Source: Bacillota bacterium
GTDB taxonomy: Bacteria > Bacillota > Bacilli > Alicyclobacillales > SLC66
Assembly (NCBI GenBank): GCA_021799325.1
Contig: JAJZAS010000015.1
Span: forward strand, 1 to 14,495
Direction of reading: 5' to 3'
DNA length: 14,495 nt
Below the pieces are notes generated by a model, which did no database searches, had not been told where the DNA came from, and saw only the letters and a list, made by a program, of their open reading frames with translations. Shown here one piece after another: positions 7,484-13,707 of this stretch (positions within the stretch are counted from its first letter, which is position 1; every line of letters starts with the position of its first letter). The position numbers were made by a program, and so were the translations under genes.

Positions 7484-8776
7484 TGTGCGCCAATAATAGG
7501 AAACAAAAAGCTCGTAAGGCTTATTGACATCGTCTATCCACACTTTTTGAATCAACAATCGAATCAACTCGATGCCTTCAGGTGAGTGACTGATTTCCTC
7601 ACGCCGTAATGCTTCGATGGCAGTCAAAAGCGTAACAACCTCCATTTTGTTAATGCTATGATCCATTGCCATGCGAAGATCTCTTAAAAGTGCATTAGTG
7701 ACCGCCTTTTCCACCGCATCGATGCGTAGATACGGCTGTTGGCAATCACTATCCGCGCGATGAGATCTTGGGCAGCGGTAATAGAGCACCCCAGCACCAC
7801 TAGATTTTGGTCTCATCACACTTCCGCAAGAACAGAATAAACGTCCATTCAACATACGGGGCTTGCCCAATCGATGAGAACCTTCATTTTTTCCATGTGC
7901 ATGCTGCACGGCAGCAAATACATCCCGGCAAACAATGCCAGGGTGGGCATCTATTGATGTTGCCACAGTGTCTTCATCGTCATTCCAAATCACCTGATAC
8001 CGTCTAAGAAAAGGATCTTCTATTAAAGGCGGAGCTAACTTCCGCACTCTTCTTCCGTAGACAACATCGCCAGTGTACACAGGATTTTGCAAGACTCGTT
8101 GTATCTTTTGCGCCGTCCAATGTCGTTTTTCAGCAGTCAGTCTCCCTTCCTCATTCAACAGTTGGGCAATTCGATAGCCACTTTTATGTTGAGCGGCCAA
8201 ATCAAAAATCCATTGAATCACGTTTGCGCGATCAGGATTCGGTACGAGACGCTTGGAATTCTCGTCTAAAATGTATCCGTCAGGAACCCTCCCTGACCAC
8301 TTTCCGGCACGCGCTTTTTCAAAATTGCCCAACCGTACGCGAATGCCGATTTTTTCTGACTCGTACTGCGCCACTGCGGAATGCATGGTGAAAATCAATT
8401 CCGCACTCTCCTTGTCGCTGTCGTAATTTTCCTCAAACGAGATCACCCGCAACCCAAAGGCTTGCAGCATGCGAAGCATGACCAGCGCATCGACCGTATC
8501 CCTCGCAAAACGGGAAATTCCTTTAAATAGGACTACCGCAAACTTCTTTTCTCTCGCTTGTTGCAAGAGCAAGGTGACCGCTGGCCTTTTGATCATACTG
8601 GTTCCTGTAATCCCTTCATCGCAAAAAATATAGTCATCCGGTGTCTCCCAAACCTCATCGCCCTGCTGAGCCTTTCGCCTTGCAAATTCCCTCAAAAACG
8701 AAACCTGGTGCGCCACGGACTCACCTTTCGCTTGCATCTCATCACTTACCCTCGCGTAGATGGCGCAAATCGGCAT
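7478..8776 (-). CDS. Serine recombinase / integrase of the element
   Basis: A 432-aa recombinase expected to integrate and excise the element by serine-mediated strand exchange. The N-terminal resolvase domain (about 1-150) has the nucleophile in IYARVS (Ser11) and the arginine-rich GISRFARD segment (86-93). A 'recombinase' DNA-binding domain follows (about 165-290), with PDGYILDE and the VLQNPVYTG motif. A zinc ribbon comes next, with Cys315, Cys317, Cys335 and Cys345. The C-terminal 80 residues are helical and short, so the protein is at the small end of large serine integrases. The start at 8776 has AGGAGG eight bases upstream. The last codons run into the attachment site, the usual place for an integrase gene. 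Of known proteins it resembles the SpoIVCA/CcrA class in architecture. All catalytic motifs appear intact. Confidence 0.95.
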   Translation of the reverse strand: MPICAIYARVSDEMQAKGESVAHQVSFLREFARRKAQQGDEVWETPDDYIFCDEGITGTSMIKRPAVTLLLQQAREKKFAVVLFKGISRFARDTVDALVMLRMLQAFGLRVISFEENYDSDKESAELIFTMHSAVAQYESEKIGIRVRLGNFEKARAGKWSGRVPDGYILDENSKRLVPNPDRANVIQWIFDLAAQHKSGYRIAQLLNEEGRLTAEKRHWTAQKIQRVLQNPVYTGDVVYGRRVRKLAPPLIEDPFLRRYQVIWNDDEDTVATSIDAHPGIVCRDVFAAVQHAHGKNEGSHRLGKPRMLNGRLFCSCGSVMRPKSSGAGVLYYRCPRSHRADSDCQQPYLRIDAVEKAVTNALLRDLRMAMDHSINKMEVVTLLTAIEALRREEISHSPEGIELIRLLIQKVWIDDVNKPYELFVSYYWRTS

Positions 8777-8888
8777 GCCCGTGCCCTCCTACCCTTTTTT
8801 CCTGTTTGCCACTCCAAAATTCCAAGAGTTCAATCAGCTTCAGAGACCCGAATTTTACCTGTACGACCTCTACCGCTTTTCTTCTCAT
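8742..8888 (-). CDS. Small ORF (48 aa) overlapping the recombinase start
   Basis: Directly upstream of the recombinase, ATG at 8888 follows a strong GGAGGAGGG and opens 48 codons beginning MRRKAVEVVQVKFGSLKLIE. It ends at TGA 8742-8744, 35 bases inside the recombinase gene in another frame. The first 31 residues are basic and amphipathic (VKFGSLKLIELLEFW). The last part, within the overlap, is probably constrained by the recombinase frame. The stop-start arrangement would allow translational coupling to the recombinase. Its position suits a small regulator or directionality factor, but I recognise no family and this is inference. It could also be a leader peptide or chance. Confidence 0.5.
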   Translation of the reverse strand: MRRKAVEVVQVKFGSLKLIELLEFWSGKQEKRVGGHGHADLRHLREGK

Positions 8889-8933
8889 GCCCATCCCTCC
8901 TCCAATCAACCTATGCATGGGACCTTGTCTGAC

Positions 8934-8962
8934 TTAAGTGACAGGATGGGAAGTGTTATACT
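8934..8962 (+). promoter_or_regulatory. Candidate promoter of the Toprim/DnaB-like gene, overlapping a leftward -10
   Basis: An extended -10, TGTTATACT (hexamer TATACT at 8957-8962), lies 17 bases from a weak -35, TTAAGT (8934-8939). The predicted start near 8969 would leave about 28 bases before ATG 8997. On the minus strand the same bases read TATAAC (8960-8955), a possible -10 for the leftward small ORF and recombinase. The two promoters would therefore overlap and may exclude each other. Confidence 0.45.
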
Positions 8963-8996
8963 GACGGAAGATAGATTGCTAAAGGAGGTGCAATTC

Positions 8997-10484
8997 ATGG
9001 CTTCGGTGCCGGAAGCTTTTTCATATCGCGAGCAATTGGAGGAACTCGCCAGGTTCTTTGCCGCACACCTCGACGAGAACAGCTTGACGTACTTGAGAAT
9101 GAGAGGAATTCAGGAAGAAGCGATCAAACAGTTTGAAATCGGTGCAGAACCAAGTGTCATTGGATTTGTGTCTAGCCGCCTGAGTACAGGCATGATGGCG
9201 GGAAGGGTGACCGTTCCTATCCGCAATCAGGATGGTAAAGTGGTGGATATCATTGGTCGTGCAGTGGATGACCGCTTGCCTAAATACAAGTCGTTAACCA
9301 ATTATAATTCCTCCCTATTTGGTGCCCAGTTTTTAAAAGATACCGATACCGTGGTTCTTACGAGCGGCATTTTTGATGCGCTTTCATTAATAGAAAACAA
9401 CATTCCCGCTGTGGCAGTGCCGGATTGTTTTGCCTTTACGGAAAATCATGCACCGTATTTTGCAAACAAGCAGGTATTTATTTGCCTGTCCAACGATGAA
9501 TCCGGCAGGAGGGAAACTGTACGAGTCGCACAACTGATCAAACCGCTTTCCACGCACATTTTTGCGGTCGGTTTACCACCTGGCGTCAAGGATGTCAATG
9601 ACCTGTTTGTCCATAATGAAAACGCTTTGCTAATCTTTCAGACGCTCTTGCAACAATCGGTGCAATCCAGTTTATCAAGTGGGCAACCAGCAGACGCCCA
9701 TTATTTTGATGCGTTCCTTGAAGAGTTTGGAAAGCGCAAACGGCATACCACGTCAGGATTCAGCACCGGACTTGAGGCGCTCGATCAACTCCTAAATGGG
9801 GGGCTCCACGCGGGATTATACGTGGTCAGCAGTCGTCTCGAAGGAGGTAAAACCGCCCTCTTGAGGCAAATGAGCGACGAGCTCGCTAGGCAGGAGGTAC
9901 CGGTCATTTATTTTTCTTATGGCACGTCCGCCTATCATCTGTGGTCGATGTCTATTGCTCAAACGCTGGATTTATCCATGCACGAAGTGTTGACGGGACA
10001 AGCGGATGAAGCAAAGGTGAAGGAAGCCAGTGAATCATACAAAAAGTTAGCGAACAACCTGTGGACCGTCGAATTGACGCCAGAGTCTACGATCTCTGAC
10101 ATGGTAGGCATGATTCAACAGACCATGCAAAAAATTGACAAGGCCCCTTGCGTCATCCTCGACCCGATTGAAAGGTTGTATCCCGACGATACGGATGCCA
10201 AAATCAGCCTAAAGCGTATTCAAAGGCTCGAATGGGCGCTTTACCAGATGCACCACATCGCGAGGCAACTAGGCACGGTCGTTCTCACTGCCGCCTATGA
10301 CAACCAGATCGACGAAGCGTTTGACCCGATGGTAGCCGTGGCGGACGTCCATATTTTTTTAACGTGGGAAGAAGAAACCGAAACCGTGAGAAACGGCAGG
10401 TTTGTCGTTCGCAAAAATTTATTTGGCGAGGAAGGCAGTTGTGAAATGCGAATCAGTAAGCGGTCCCTTCGCTACTCTACTTGA
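8997..10484 (+). CDS. Degenerate Toprim / DnaB-like protein (primase-helicase architecture), element cargo
   Basis: 495 aa, with the start set by AAAGGAGGTG at 8981-8990; the frame is open back to 8760, but that part overlaps the recombinase start and has no RBS. Residues about 28-110 resemble the DnaG core (YLRMRGIQEEAIKQFEIG, then DIIGRAVDD and PKYKSLTNY). A Toprim-like domain follows (118-200) with TSGIFDALSLIE, LSNDESGRR and LPPGVKDVNDLF. After a linker comes a RecA/DnaB-like domain (252-490) with Walker A-like SRLEGGKT (279-286), Walker B-like VILDP (386-390) and the RKNLFGEEG segment. Key residues deviate: the Toprim Glu is Ser (TSG for the usual EG), the first Walker Gly is Ser, and the DnaB SLEM-type motif reads SYGT. 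The overall layout is like T7 gp4/Twinkle proteins. It may act in element replication or may have lost catalysis. It has no zinc-binding domain. Confidence 0.75.
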   Translation: MASVPEAFSYREQLEELARFFAAHLDENSLTYLRMRGIQEEAIKQFEIGAEPSVIGFVSSRLSTGMMAGRVTVPIRNQDGKVVDIIGRAVDDRLPKYKSLTNYNSSLFGAQFLKDTDTVVLTSGIFDALSLIENNIPAVAVPDCFAFTENHAPYFANKQVFICLSNDESGRRETVRVAQLIKPLSTHIFAVGLPPGVKDVNDLFVHNENALLIFQTLLQQSVQSSLSSGQPADAHYFDAFLEEFGKRKRHTTSGFSTGLEALDQLLNGGLHAGLYVVSSRLEGGKTALLRQMSDELARQEVPVIYFSYGTSAYHLWSMSIAQTLDLSMHEVLTGQADEAKVKEASESYKKLANNLWTVELTPESTISDMVGMIQQTMQKIDKAPCVILDPIERLYPDDTDAKISLKRIQRLEWALYQMHHIARQLGTVVLTAAYDNQIDEAFDPMVAVADVHIFLTWEEETETVRNGRFVVRKNLFGEEGSCEMRISKRSLRYST

Positions 10485-10486
10485 TG

Positions 10487-11668
10487 TCAATAAAGGTGTT
10501 GCAATATTGAGTACCTAGTGACTTTTGCTTCTGGGTGCATCGATTGGAGCGCTTGGCGTAAAAATTCGTATTCTTCGTTCAACTTTGCTTCAGGGAGCGC
10601 TTCCAGGCCCGCTGAAGTCGCAGTTTCCGTGTAACCGGTGTGAACAGGTTCCACAAATGGAGAGAGGTAGATCAAATCTCCGCGTTGCAATGGGAGTTTT
10701 GCCAGTATGGACAGCGTGTCATTGACGTGACGGTCGGCAAACTCCCTTCCTCCCGCCCCCACAAGAATAATCACAGCCAGTTGATACCCTGCCTGCTTTA
10801 AGGTGGTCATCGCAGAGAGCGCTTCTTGTGCAGTCCCTTGCTTTCTTAAAAGTTCCCGCAGTGAATCGGCTCCTGTTTCAAACCCCACATATACTGCCTG
10901 CATTCCCGCATCACGCAAAATGCGCAGTTCCTCGAGTGATTTTCGCTCCAGACTAAAAGTATCCATAAACGTAGCGATGCCGCTTTGAAAAAGCGCTGGT
11001 GGCAATTCTTGTTTCATCTTTTGTAAAAAAGTCAGTAATCGCAAAGTGGGAATCACAAGCGCATTGCCATCGCCAAGAAAAACCCCTGACCGATCGATGA
11101 GCCGTTCGCCAAAAAAAGCCCTGATCCCCTCTAAATGGGCCGATAATTCCTGATCTGACTTGATGTGAAAGGGCCGATCCCGATAAAAATCGCAGAACAG
11201 GCAGCGGTTATACGAGCACCCTTCTGCCACCTGTACGACGAGTGATCGATATTGATCAGGAGGCAAGATGTTGATGGGACGATAGAGCGAATAAAACTTG
11301 TCGTGATCGAGTGCGAGTTGTTCCGGTGTCCATGCTTCAATTTGTTCTAGTTTCCTATGGAGTCTATCCGCTACCCCATTCACTGACAATTGCAGATGAA
11401 TGCCACCTCGCACCGCTTCAATTAATGCCTTTTTTTCTGCTTCACTCATATCCCGATAGCTTCTGCCGCTAGGGCTTTCGGTCGATTCCACCATCCGGTG
11501 ATCTAGTCCACGACGTATCGCTAAACCTGGCTCTGTGTAAAAAAGCAAGCGCCCCGTTCGATCAAAGGTGGCATACTTTTTATCCGCGCCAAACGTCAAC
11601 GTGGCTTCACGCAAGGTGGCAATAGGAGGCATTCCTTGCCATATCGACTTCAATATCATCACCTTCAT
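10487..11668 (-). CDS. Radical SAM protein, element cargo
   Basis: 393 aa with a TIM-barrel radical SAM core. The cluster motif is GCSYNRCLFCDFY, with Cys151, Cys156 and Cys159, i.e. spacing C-x4-C-x2-C instead of the common C-x3-C-x2-C. FLGDGNAL (197-204) and VYVGFETGADSLRELLRK (259-276) follow, as in other radical SAM barrels. No second Cys cluster or B12 domain is seen, and the N-terminal 140 residues are family-specific. The substrate is unknown. The ATG at 11668 lacks a clear RBS; TTG at 11653 has AAGG eight bases upstream and is an alternative. The gene begins 24 bases inside the element, reads in the direction of htrA and overlaps the truncated htrA frame by 62 bases, so host transcription probably expresses it. 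Its stop is 2 bases from that of the convergent cargo gene. Confidence 0.9.
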   Translation of the reverse strand: MKVMILKSIWQGMPPIATLREATLTFGADKKYATFDRTGRLLFYTEPGLAIRRGLDHRMVESTESPSGRSYRDMSEAEKKALIEAVRGGIHLQLSVNGVADRLHRKLEQIEAWTPEQLALDHDKFYSLYRPINILPPDQYRSLVVQVAEGCSYNRCLFCDFYRDRPFHIKSDQELSAHLEGIRAFFGERLIDRSGVFLGDGNALVIPTLRLLTFLQKMKQELPPALFQSGIATFMDTFSLERKSLEELRILRDAGMQAVYVGFETGADSLRELLRKQGTAQEALSAMTTLKQAGYQLAVIILVGAGGREFADRHVNDTLSILAKLPLQRGDLIYLSPFVEPVHTGYTETATSAGLEALPEAKLNEEYEFLRQALQSMHPEAKVTRYSILQHLY

Positions 11669-12179
11669 TGTGGCAAATAGGTACGATTGGCTTACCGATA
11701 GCGATCACCCATTCGCCCACTTTGACTTCTTTTGAATCACCAAGTTTCAATACCGTTATCTCATGCGGCAGTGTCACCTTCAAAACAGCCAGATCATGCT
11801 GGTAATCAGTGCCGACCACCTGAGCTGGCAGCACCTTATCTTTTCCGTAAAGCTTGACATGTACCTGAGATGAGCCATGAATGACATGTTCGTTGGTCAG
11901 GATATAGCCCCTTTTATCAAAAATAAACCCTGTACCGATGTTCATGGCCCTTGGTTGCAGCTCTGGCGAATTAAACATAGGTAAATGAAAGGGAAACGGC
12001 AAATTCCGCGGTGTCGATGAATTCGCTGCTTGAGTGACTTCAATGTTCACCACAGCATCTTTATACCGATCAACAATACTGACAAAGTCGAGATAACTAT
12101 TCGAGTTGATTTTTGGTGCCTTTGATTTAGATAATCTCCGGGATCGTTTGTTTTTTTTCTGATGATGCAACAAAACCAT
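11607..12179 (-). CDS. HtrA-like serine protease, 5' half of an interrupted gene (catalytic His and Asp)
   Basis: N-terminal part of the same protease as 7203-7475. Authentic htrA sequence covers 162 residues to ...GEWVIAIG (core at 11699-11692). The frame then runs into element DNA for 28 foreign residues and stops at 11607. The catalytic His is in ILTNEHVIHG (His98) and the Asp in YQHDLAVLKV (Asp129); the Ser is on the other half, so this product cannot be active. The N-terminus is basic and polar (KKNKRSRRLSKSK) with no hydrophobic anchor, unlike most HtrA proteins, and there is no PDZ domain. The start is uncertain: ATG 12179 abuts GAGGTGG, nearby TTG codons at 12173 or 12170 have better spacing, and an ATG at 12209 has no RBS. 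It follows DUF1450 by 65 bases on the same strand. Confidence 0.88.
   Translation of the reverse strand: MVLLHHQKKNKRSRRLSKSKAPKINSNSYLDFVSIVDRYKDAVVNIEVTQAANSSTPRNLPFPFHLPMFNSPELQPRAMNIGTGFIFDKRGYILTNEHVIHGSSQVHVKLYGKDKVLPAQVVGTDYQHDLAVLKVTLPHEITVLKLGDSKEVKVGEWVIAIGKPIVPICHNEGDDIEVDMARNASYCHLA
11689..11707. repeat. Right attachment site of the element (att, at radical SAM end)
   Basis: Partner of 7465-7483. The core TTACCGAT is at 11692-11699; element DNA lies to the left and the htrA 5' half to the right. Exchange within the core rejoins codons ATC GGT AA(C) as Ile-Gly-Asn of the HtrA motif IGNPLGL without loss or gain of bases. The four differences (positions 3, 12, 15 and 18 of the 19) lie outside the core. 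Confidence 0.8.
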
Positions 12180-12199
12180 CCACCTCGCAAATACGGCAT

Positions 12200-12228
12200 A
12201 TGACACCATATTCGAAGGGGATGGTCAA
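12200..12228 (-). promoter_or_regulatory. Weak candidate promoter for htrA
   Basis: TTGACC (12228-12223) and TGTCAT (12205-12200) are spaced by 17 bases on the minus strand. The -35 is good (five of six) and the -10 only moderate (four of six). If used, the transcript would start near 12193, giving a very short leader. It would also be the promoter reading into the radical SAM gene of the element. Read-through from DUF1450 is an alternative, as no terminator separates them. Confidence 0.35.
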
Positions 12229-12244
12229 AGGGTACGGCATCAGT

Positions 12245-12541
12245 CTATTTTGCGGGGTTCACTTCGCTACGATATTCAATCGTGCCGGGAATTGGGTCCT
12301 TTTTTAAATATTCAAGTCCACGCGACAACTTTTGATACAGATCGCGAGGATCCCTTCCACCCACCACCGCGTTATTGCGAATCACAAACGGAATGTCAGA
12401 GCAAGTTCCGCAATGATCAGTACCTACACAGTCTTTTACCTCAATCGAAACATCTGGGTATTCTTGTTTTAAAAGGTCGTAGACAGACTGGGAATACAGC
12501 TCAAGATTTTTTTTACAAAAGACAAAACTAAGTGTCGACAT
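12245..12541 (-). CDS. DUF1450 family protein (YuzB-like)
   Basis: A small cytoplasmic protein of 98 residues. The C-terminal half matches the DUF1450 pattern: conserved cysteines Cys38, Cys44 and Cys47 in VKDCVGTDHCGTCSDIPFVI, then an Asn-Asn-Ala-Val-Val-Gly-Gly turn and RDPRDLYQKL, with another Cys at position 9. The family has a thioredoxin-like look with a CxxC pair, but its biochemical role is not established. The start at 12541 (MSTLSFVFC) is favoured by AAAGGGG eight bases upstream; a GTG two codons earlier is too close to that site. It sits in a minus-strand run DUF2797 - 57-aa protein - DUF1450 - htrA with gaps of 65-69 bases, but it has a credible promoter of its own. Confidence 0.85.
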   Translation of the reverse strand: MSTLSFVFCKKNLELYSQSVYDLLKQEYPDVSIEVKDCVGTDHCGTCSDIPFVIRNNAVVGGRDPRDLYQKLSRGLEYLKKDPIPGTIEYRSEVNPAK

Positions 12542-12579
12542 GCGCACAGCCCCTTTAATGCATCAACTTTCTCGTTCTC

Positions 12580-12608
12580 ATCATACTACTTTTTTCAGAG
12601 CACCTCAA
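12580..12608 (-). promoter_or_regulatory. Candidate sigma-A promoter of the DUF1450 gene
   Basis: TTGAGG (12608-12603) and TATGAT (12585-12580) are 17 bases apart on the minus strand, in the gap behind the 57-aa gene. Matches to consensus are four and five of six. The leader would be about 32 bases. It may also serve htrA downstream. Confidence 0.6.
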
Positions 12609-12610
12609 AG

Positions 12611-12784
12611 TCAATACGAACCTGATGGTTGATAACGCACACCGTAATTGCCTTTTCTTGTTTTGTAAATTTGCACAAGGGGTTTGAGCTGACCACGCAA
12701 TACCTGATCATCGCGAACACACATCGCCACGTAATTGGCCACTGATCGGGAACCGTACAGACGAGCCTCATAGATCCAAGTCAT
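12611..12784 (-). CDS. Small basic hypothetical protein, 57 aa
   Basis: I do not recognise this protein. The start at 12784 (MTWIYEARLYGS) is well supported by AAAGGAG nine bases upstream; longer forms of the frame have no such site. The product is small, basic and soluble, has one Cys in VAMCVRDDQV, and ends with NYGVRYQPSGSY. It lies 68 bases behind DUF2797 and 69 before DUF1450, on the same strand. A TATAGT -10 like hexamer lies about 25 bases before the RBS on the minus strand but has no matching -35, so it may be co-transcribed with DUF2797. Coding is likely from the RBS and tight packing; function is unknown. Confidence 0.65.
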   Translation of the reverse strand: MTWIYEARLYGSRSVANYVAMCVRDDQVLRGQLKPLVQIYKTRKGNYGVRYQPSGSY

Positions 12785-12852
12785 CGAATGCACTCCTTTG
12801 CGCAAGACTTGACTATAGAGGCAGTGTACCCTTCCAATCATCGCTTCATGTG

Positions 12853-13644
12853 TTACATCAACTGGACCTCGAGTAGCATTCCGGAGTGTTTTTTTACCTG
12901 AAAAACGCCATCAGGAAAGAGAAGATACTGGCCACGAATCCCAATTAACCGTCCGCTCACTTCGTCTTTTTCCGCATTTAACGACTTTGCCTTAGGCTCA
13001 GGTTCACCTGACAGTACAGGGTAGACAAATTCATGGACCATTCGTTCTTTCAACAAGTACGACCGCCACTCGTCAGACAGTCGTTCCTCCACTTTGCTTG
13101 CCAATTCGATTAAATCAACATCCTCGACTTTGCCCTGTACCATCTTACGCCAATCGGTTTTATCTGGCATTCCCTTCGCAATTTCCATTTCCAGTTCACC
13201 AGCCATTTTTCTCGTGGGGAGTTCCGCAATGAGCACAGCCTTTACCGCACCCTGATCCACCCAACGAGTGAATTCGCGATGCTTTCGCGTTAACCCTACT
13301 TTGGCATGACTGCTGACCGCAAGATACACGTAGTGAGGGATCATGCAGTGTGCGGCGGCAAATTCGTTATCCCTGCAAGTTCCGAGGTGATGATGGCATT
13401 CATGCGGCTTGACGATGCAAAGGTCTGTTTCTGCCAGCGTGGTGACACAGGGAAAACAATAGCCGCCCTGATACAACTTATTTACCTTACGTCCGCAGGC
13501 AATGCAGCGTTTTTCCCCAAGAAATCGAATATTCAATTGCCGACCAAGCATGTCGGAAATTTCTATTTGTTCGTCACCCAGCGTCCAGAAATAACGGACT
13601 GCCGTATCTGCCTGGTGCGTAAGTTCCTTTGTAAATCCACGCAA
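12853..13644 (-). CDS. DUF2797 domain protein (Cys-rich, GIY-YIG-like)
   Basis: 263 aa and typical of the DUF2797 family: an N-terminal zinc-type region with Cys47 and Cys50 (CIACG), GYCFPC (Cys63, Cys66), and CIVKPHECHHHLGTC with further Cys at 76, 83, 90 and 100. The characteristic segment PHYVYLAVSSHAKVGLTR...RWVDQGA follows (104-133), which resembles the core of GIY-YIG nucleases, with an acidic helix MAGELEMEIA after it. Nuclease activity is not established, and the family role is unknown. The start is TTG at 13644: a TGA lies three codons upstream in frame, and AGGAG sits 11 bases before the TTG. It is divergent from prsW and heads the minus-strand run ending at htrA. Confidence 0.9.
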   Translation of the reverse strand: MRGFTKELTHQADTAVRYFWTLGDEQIEISDMLGRQLNIRFLGEKRCIACGRKVNKLYQGGYCFPCVTTLAETDLCIVKPHECHHHLGTCRDNEFAAAHCMIPHYVYLAVSSHAKVGLTRKHREFTRWVDQGAVKAVLIAELPTRKMAGELEMEIAKGMPDKTDWRKMVQGKVEDVDLIELASKVEERLSDEWRSYLLKERMVHEFVYPVLSGEPEPKAKSLNAEKDEVSGRLIGIRGQYLLFPDGVFQVKKHSGMLLEVQLM

Positions 13645-13707
13645 GTACGTTCACACTCCTGAATGATCTTCTTCAATTCAGCGGATGTTATAAAGACAAA
13701 GGGGGAA

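Larger units (their letters stand above)
7468..11691. mobile_element. About 4.2-kb serine-recombinase element inserted in htrA
   Basis: The element is defined by an interrupted host gene: everything between the two in-frame halves of htrA is foreign to it. One copy of the 8-bp core TTACCGAT is kept at each end (7468-7475 and 11692-11699), so the unit is 4,224 bp. Contents: serine recombinase (minus strand, reaching the left end), a small overlapping ORF, a Toprim/DnaB-like protein (plus strand), and a radical SAM protein (minus strand, starting 24 bases from the right core). Coding is dense: the two convergent stops at the centre are 2 bases apart. No capsid, conjugation or other transfer genes are present. 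I see no transposase-type terminal inverted repeats, which fits site-specific recombination rather than transposition. Confidence 0.88.

Noticed and set aside
8760..8996. Open frame extending the Toprim/DnaB-like gene upstream to 8760, giving 574 aa
   Set aside because: It overlaps the recombinase start, has no RBS at 8760, and the added residues do not resemble a domain. The RBS at 8981-8990 fixes the start at 8997.
7203..12179. Two separate htrA paralogues rather than one split gene
   Set aside because: Each half lacks exactly the triad residues the other holds, and they join in frame at a shared core bounded by a recombinase gene.
12192..12240. Direct repeat TACGGCAT at 12192-12199 and 12233-12240 before htrA
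   Set aside because: Eight bases in two copies is weak and there is no further symmetry; it could be chance.
13686..13694. Extended -10 like TGTTATAAA before prsW
   Set aside because: The transcript would start inside the ribosome binding site of prsW, and no -35 is present at a suitable distance.
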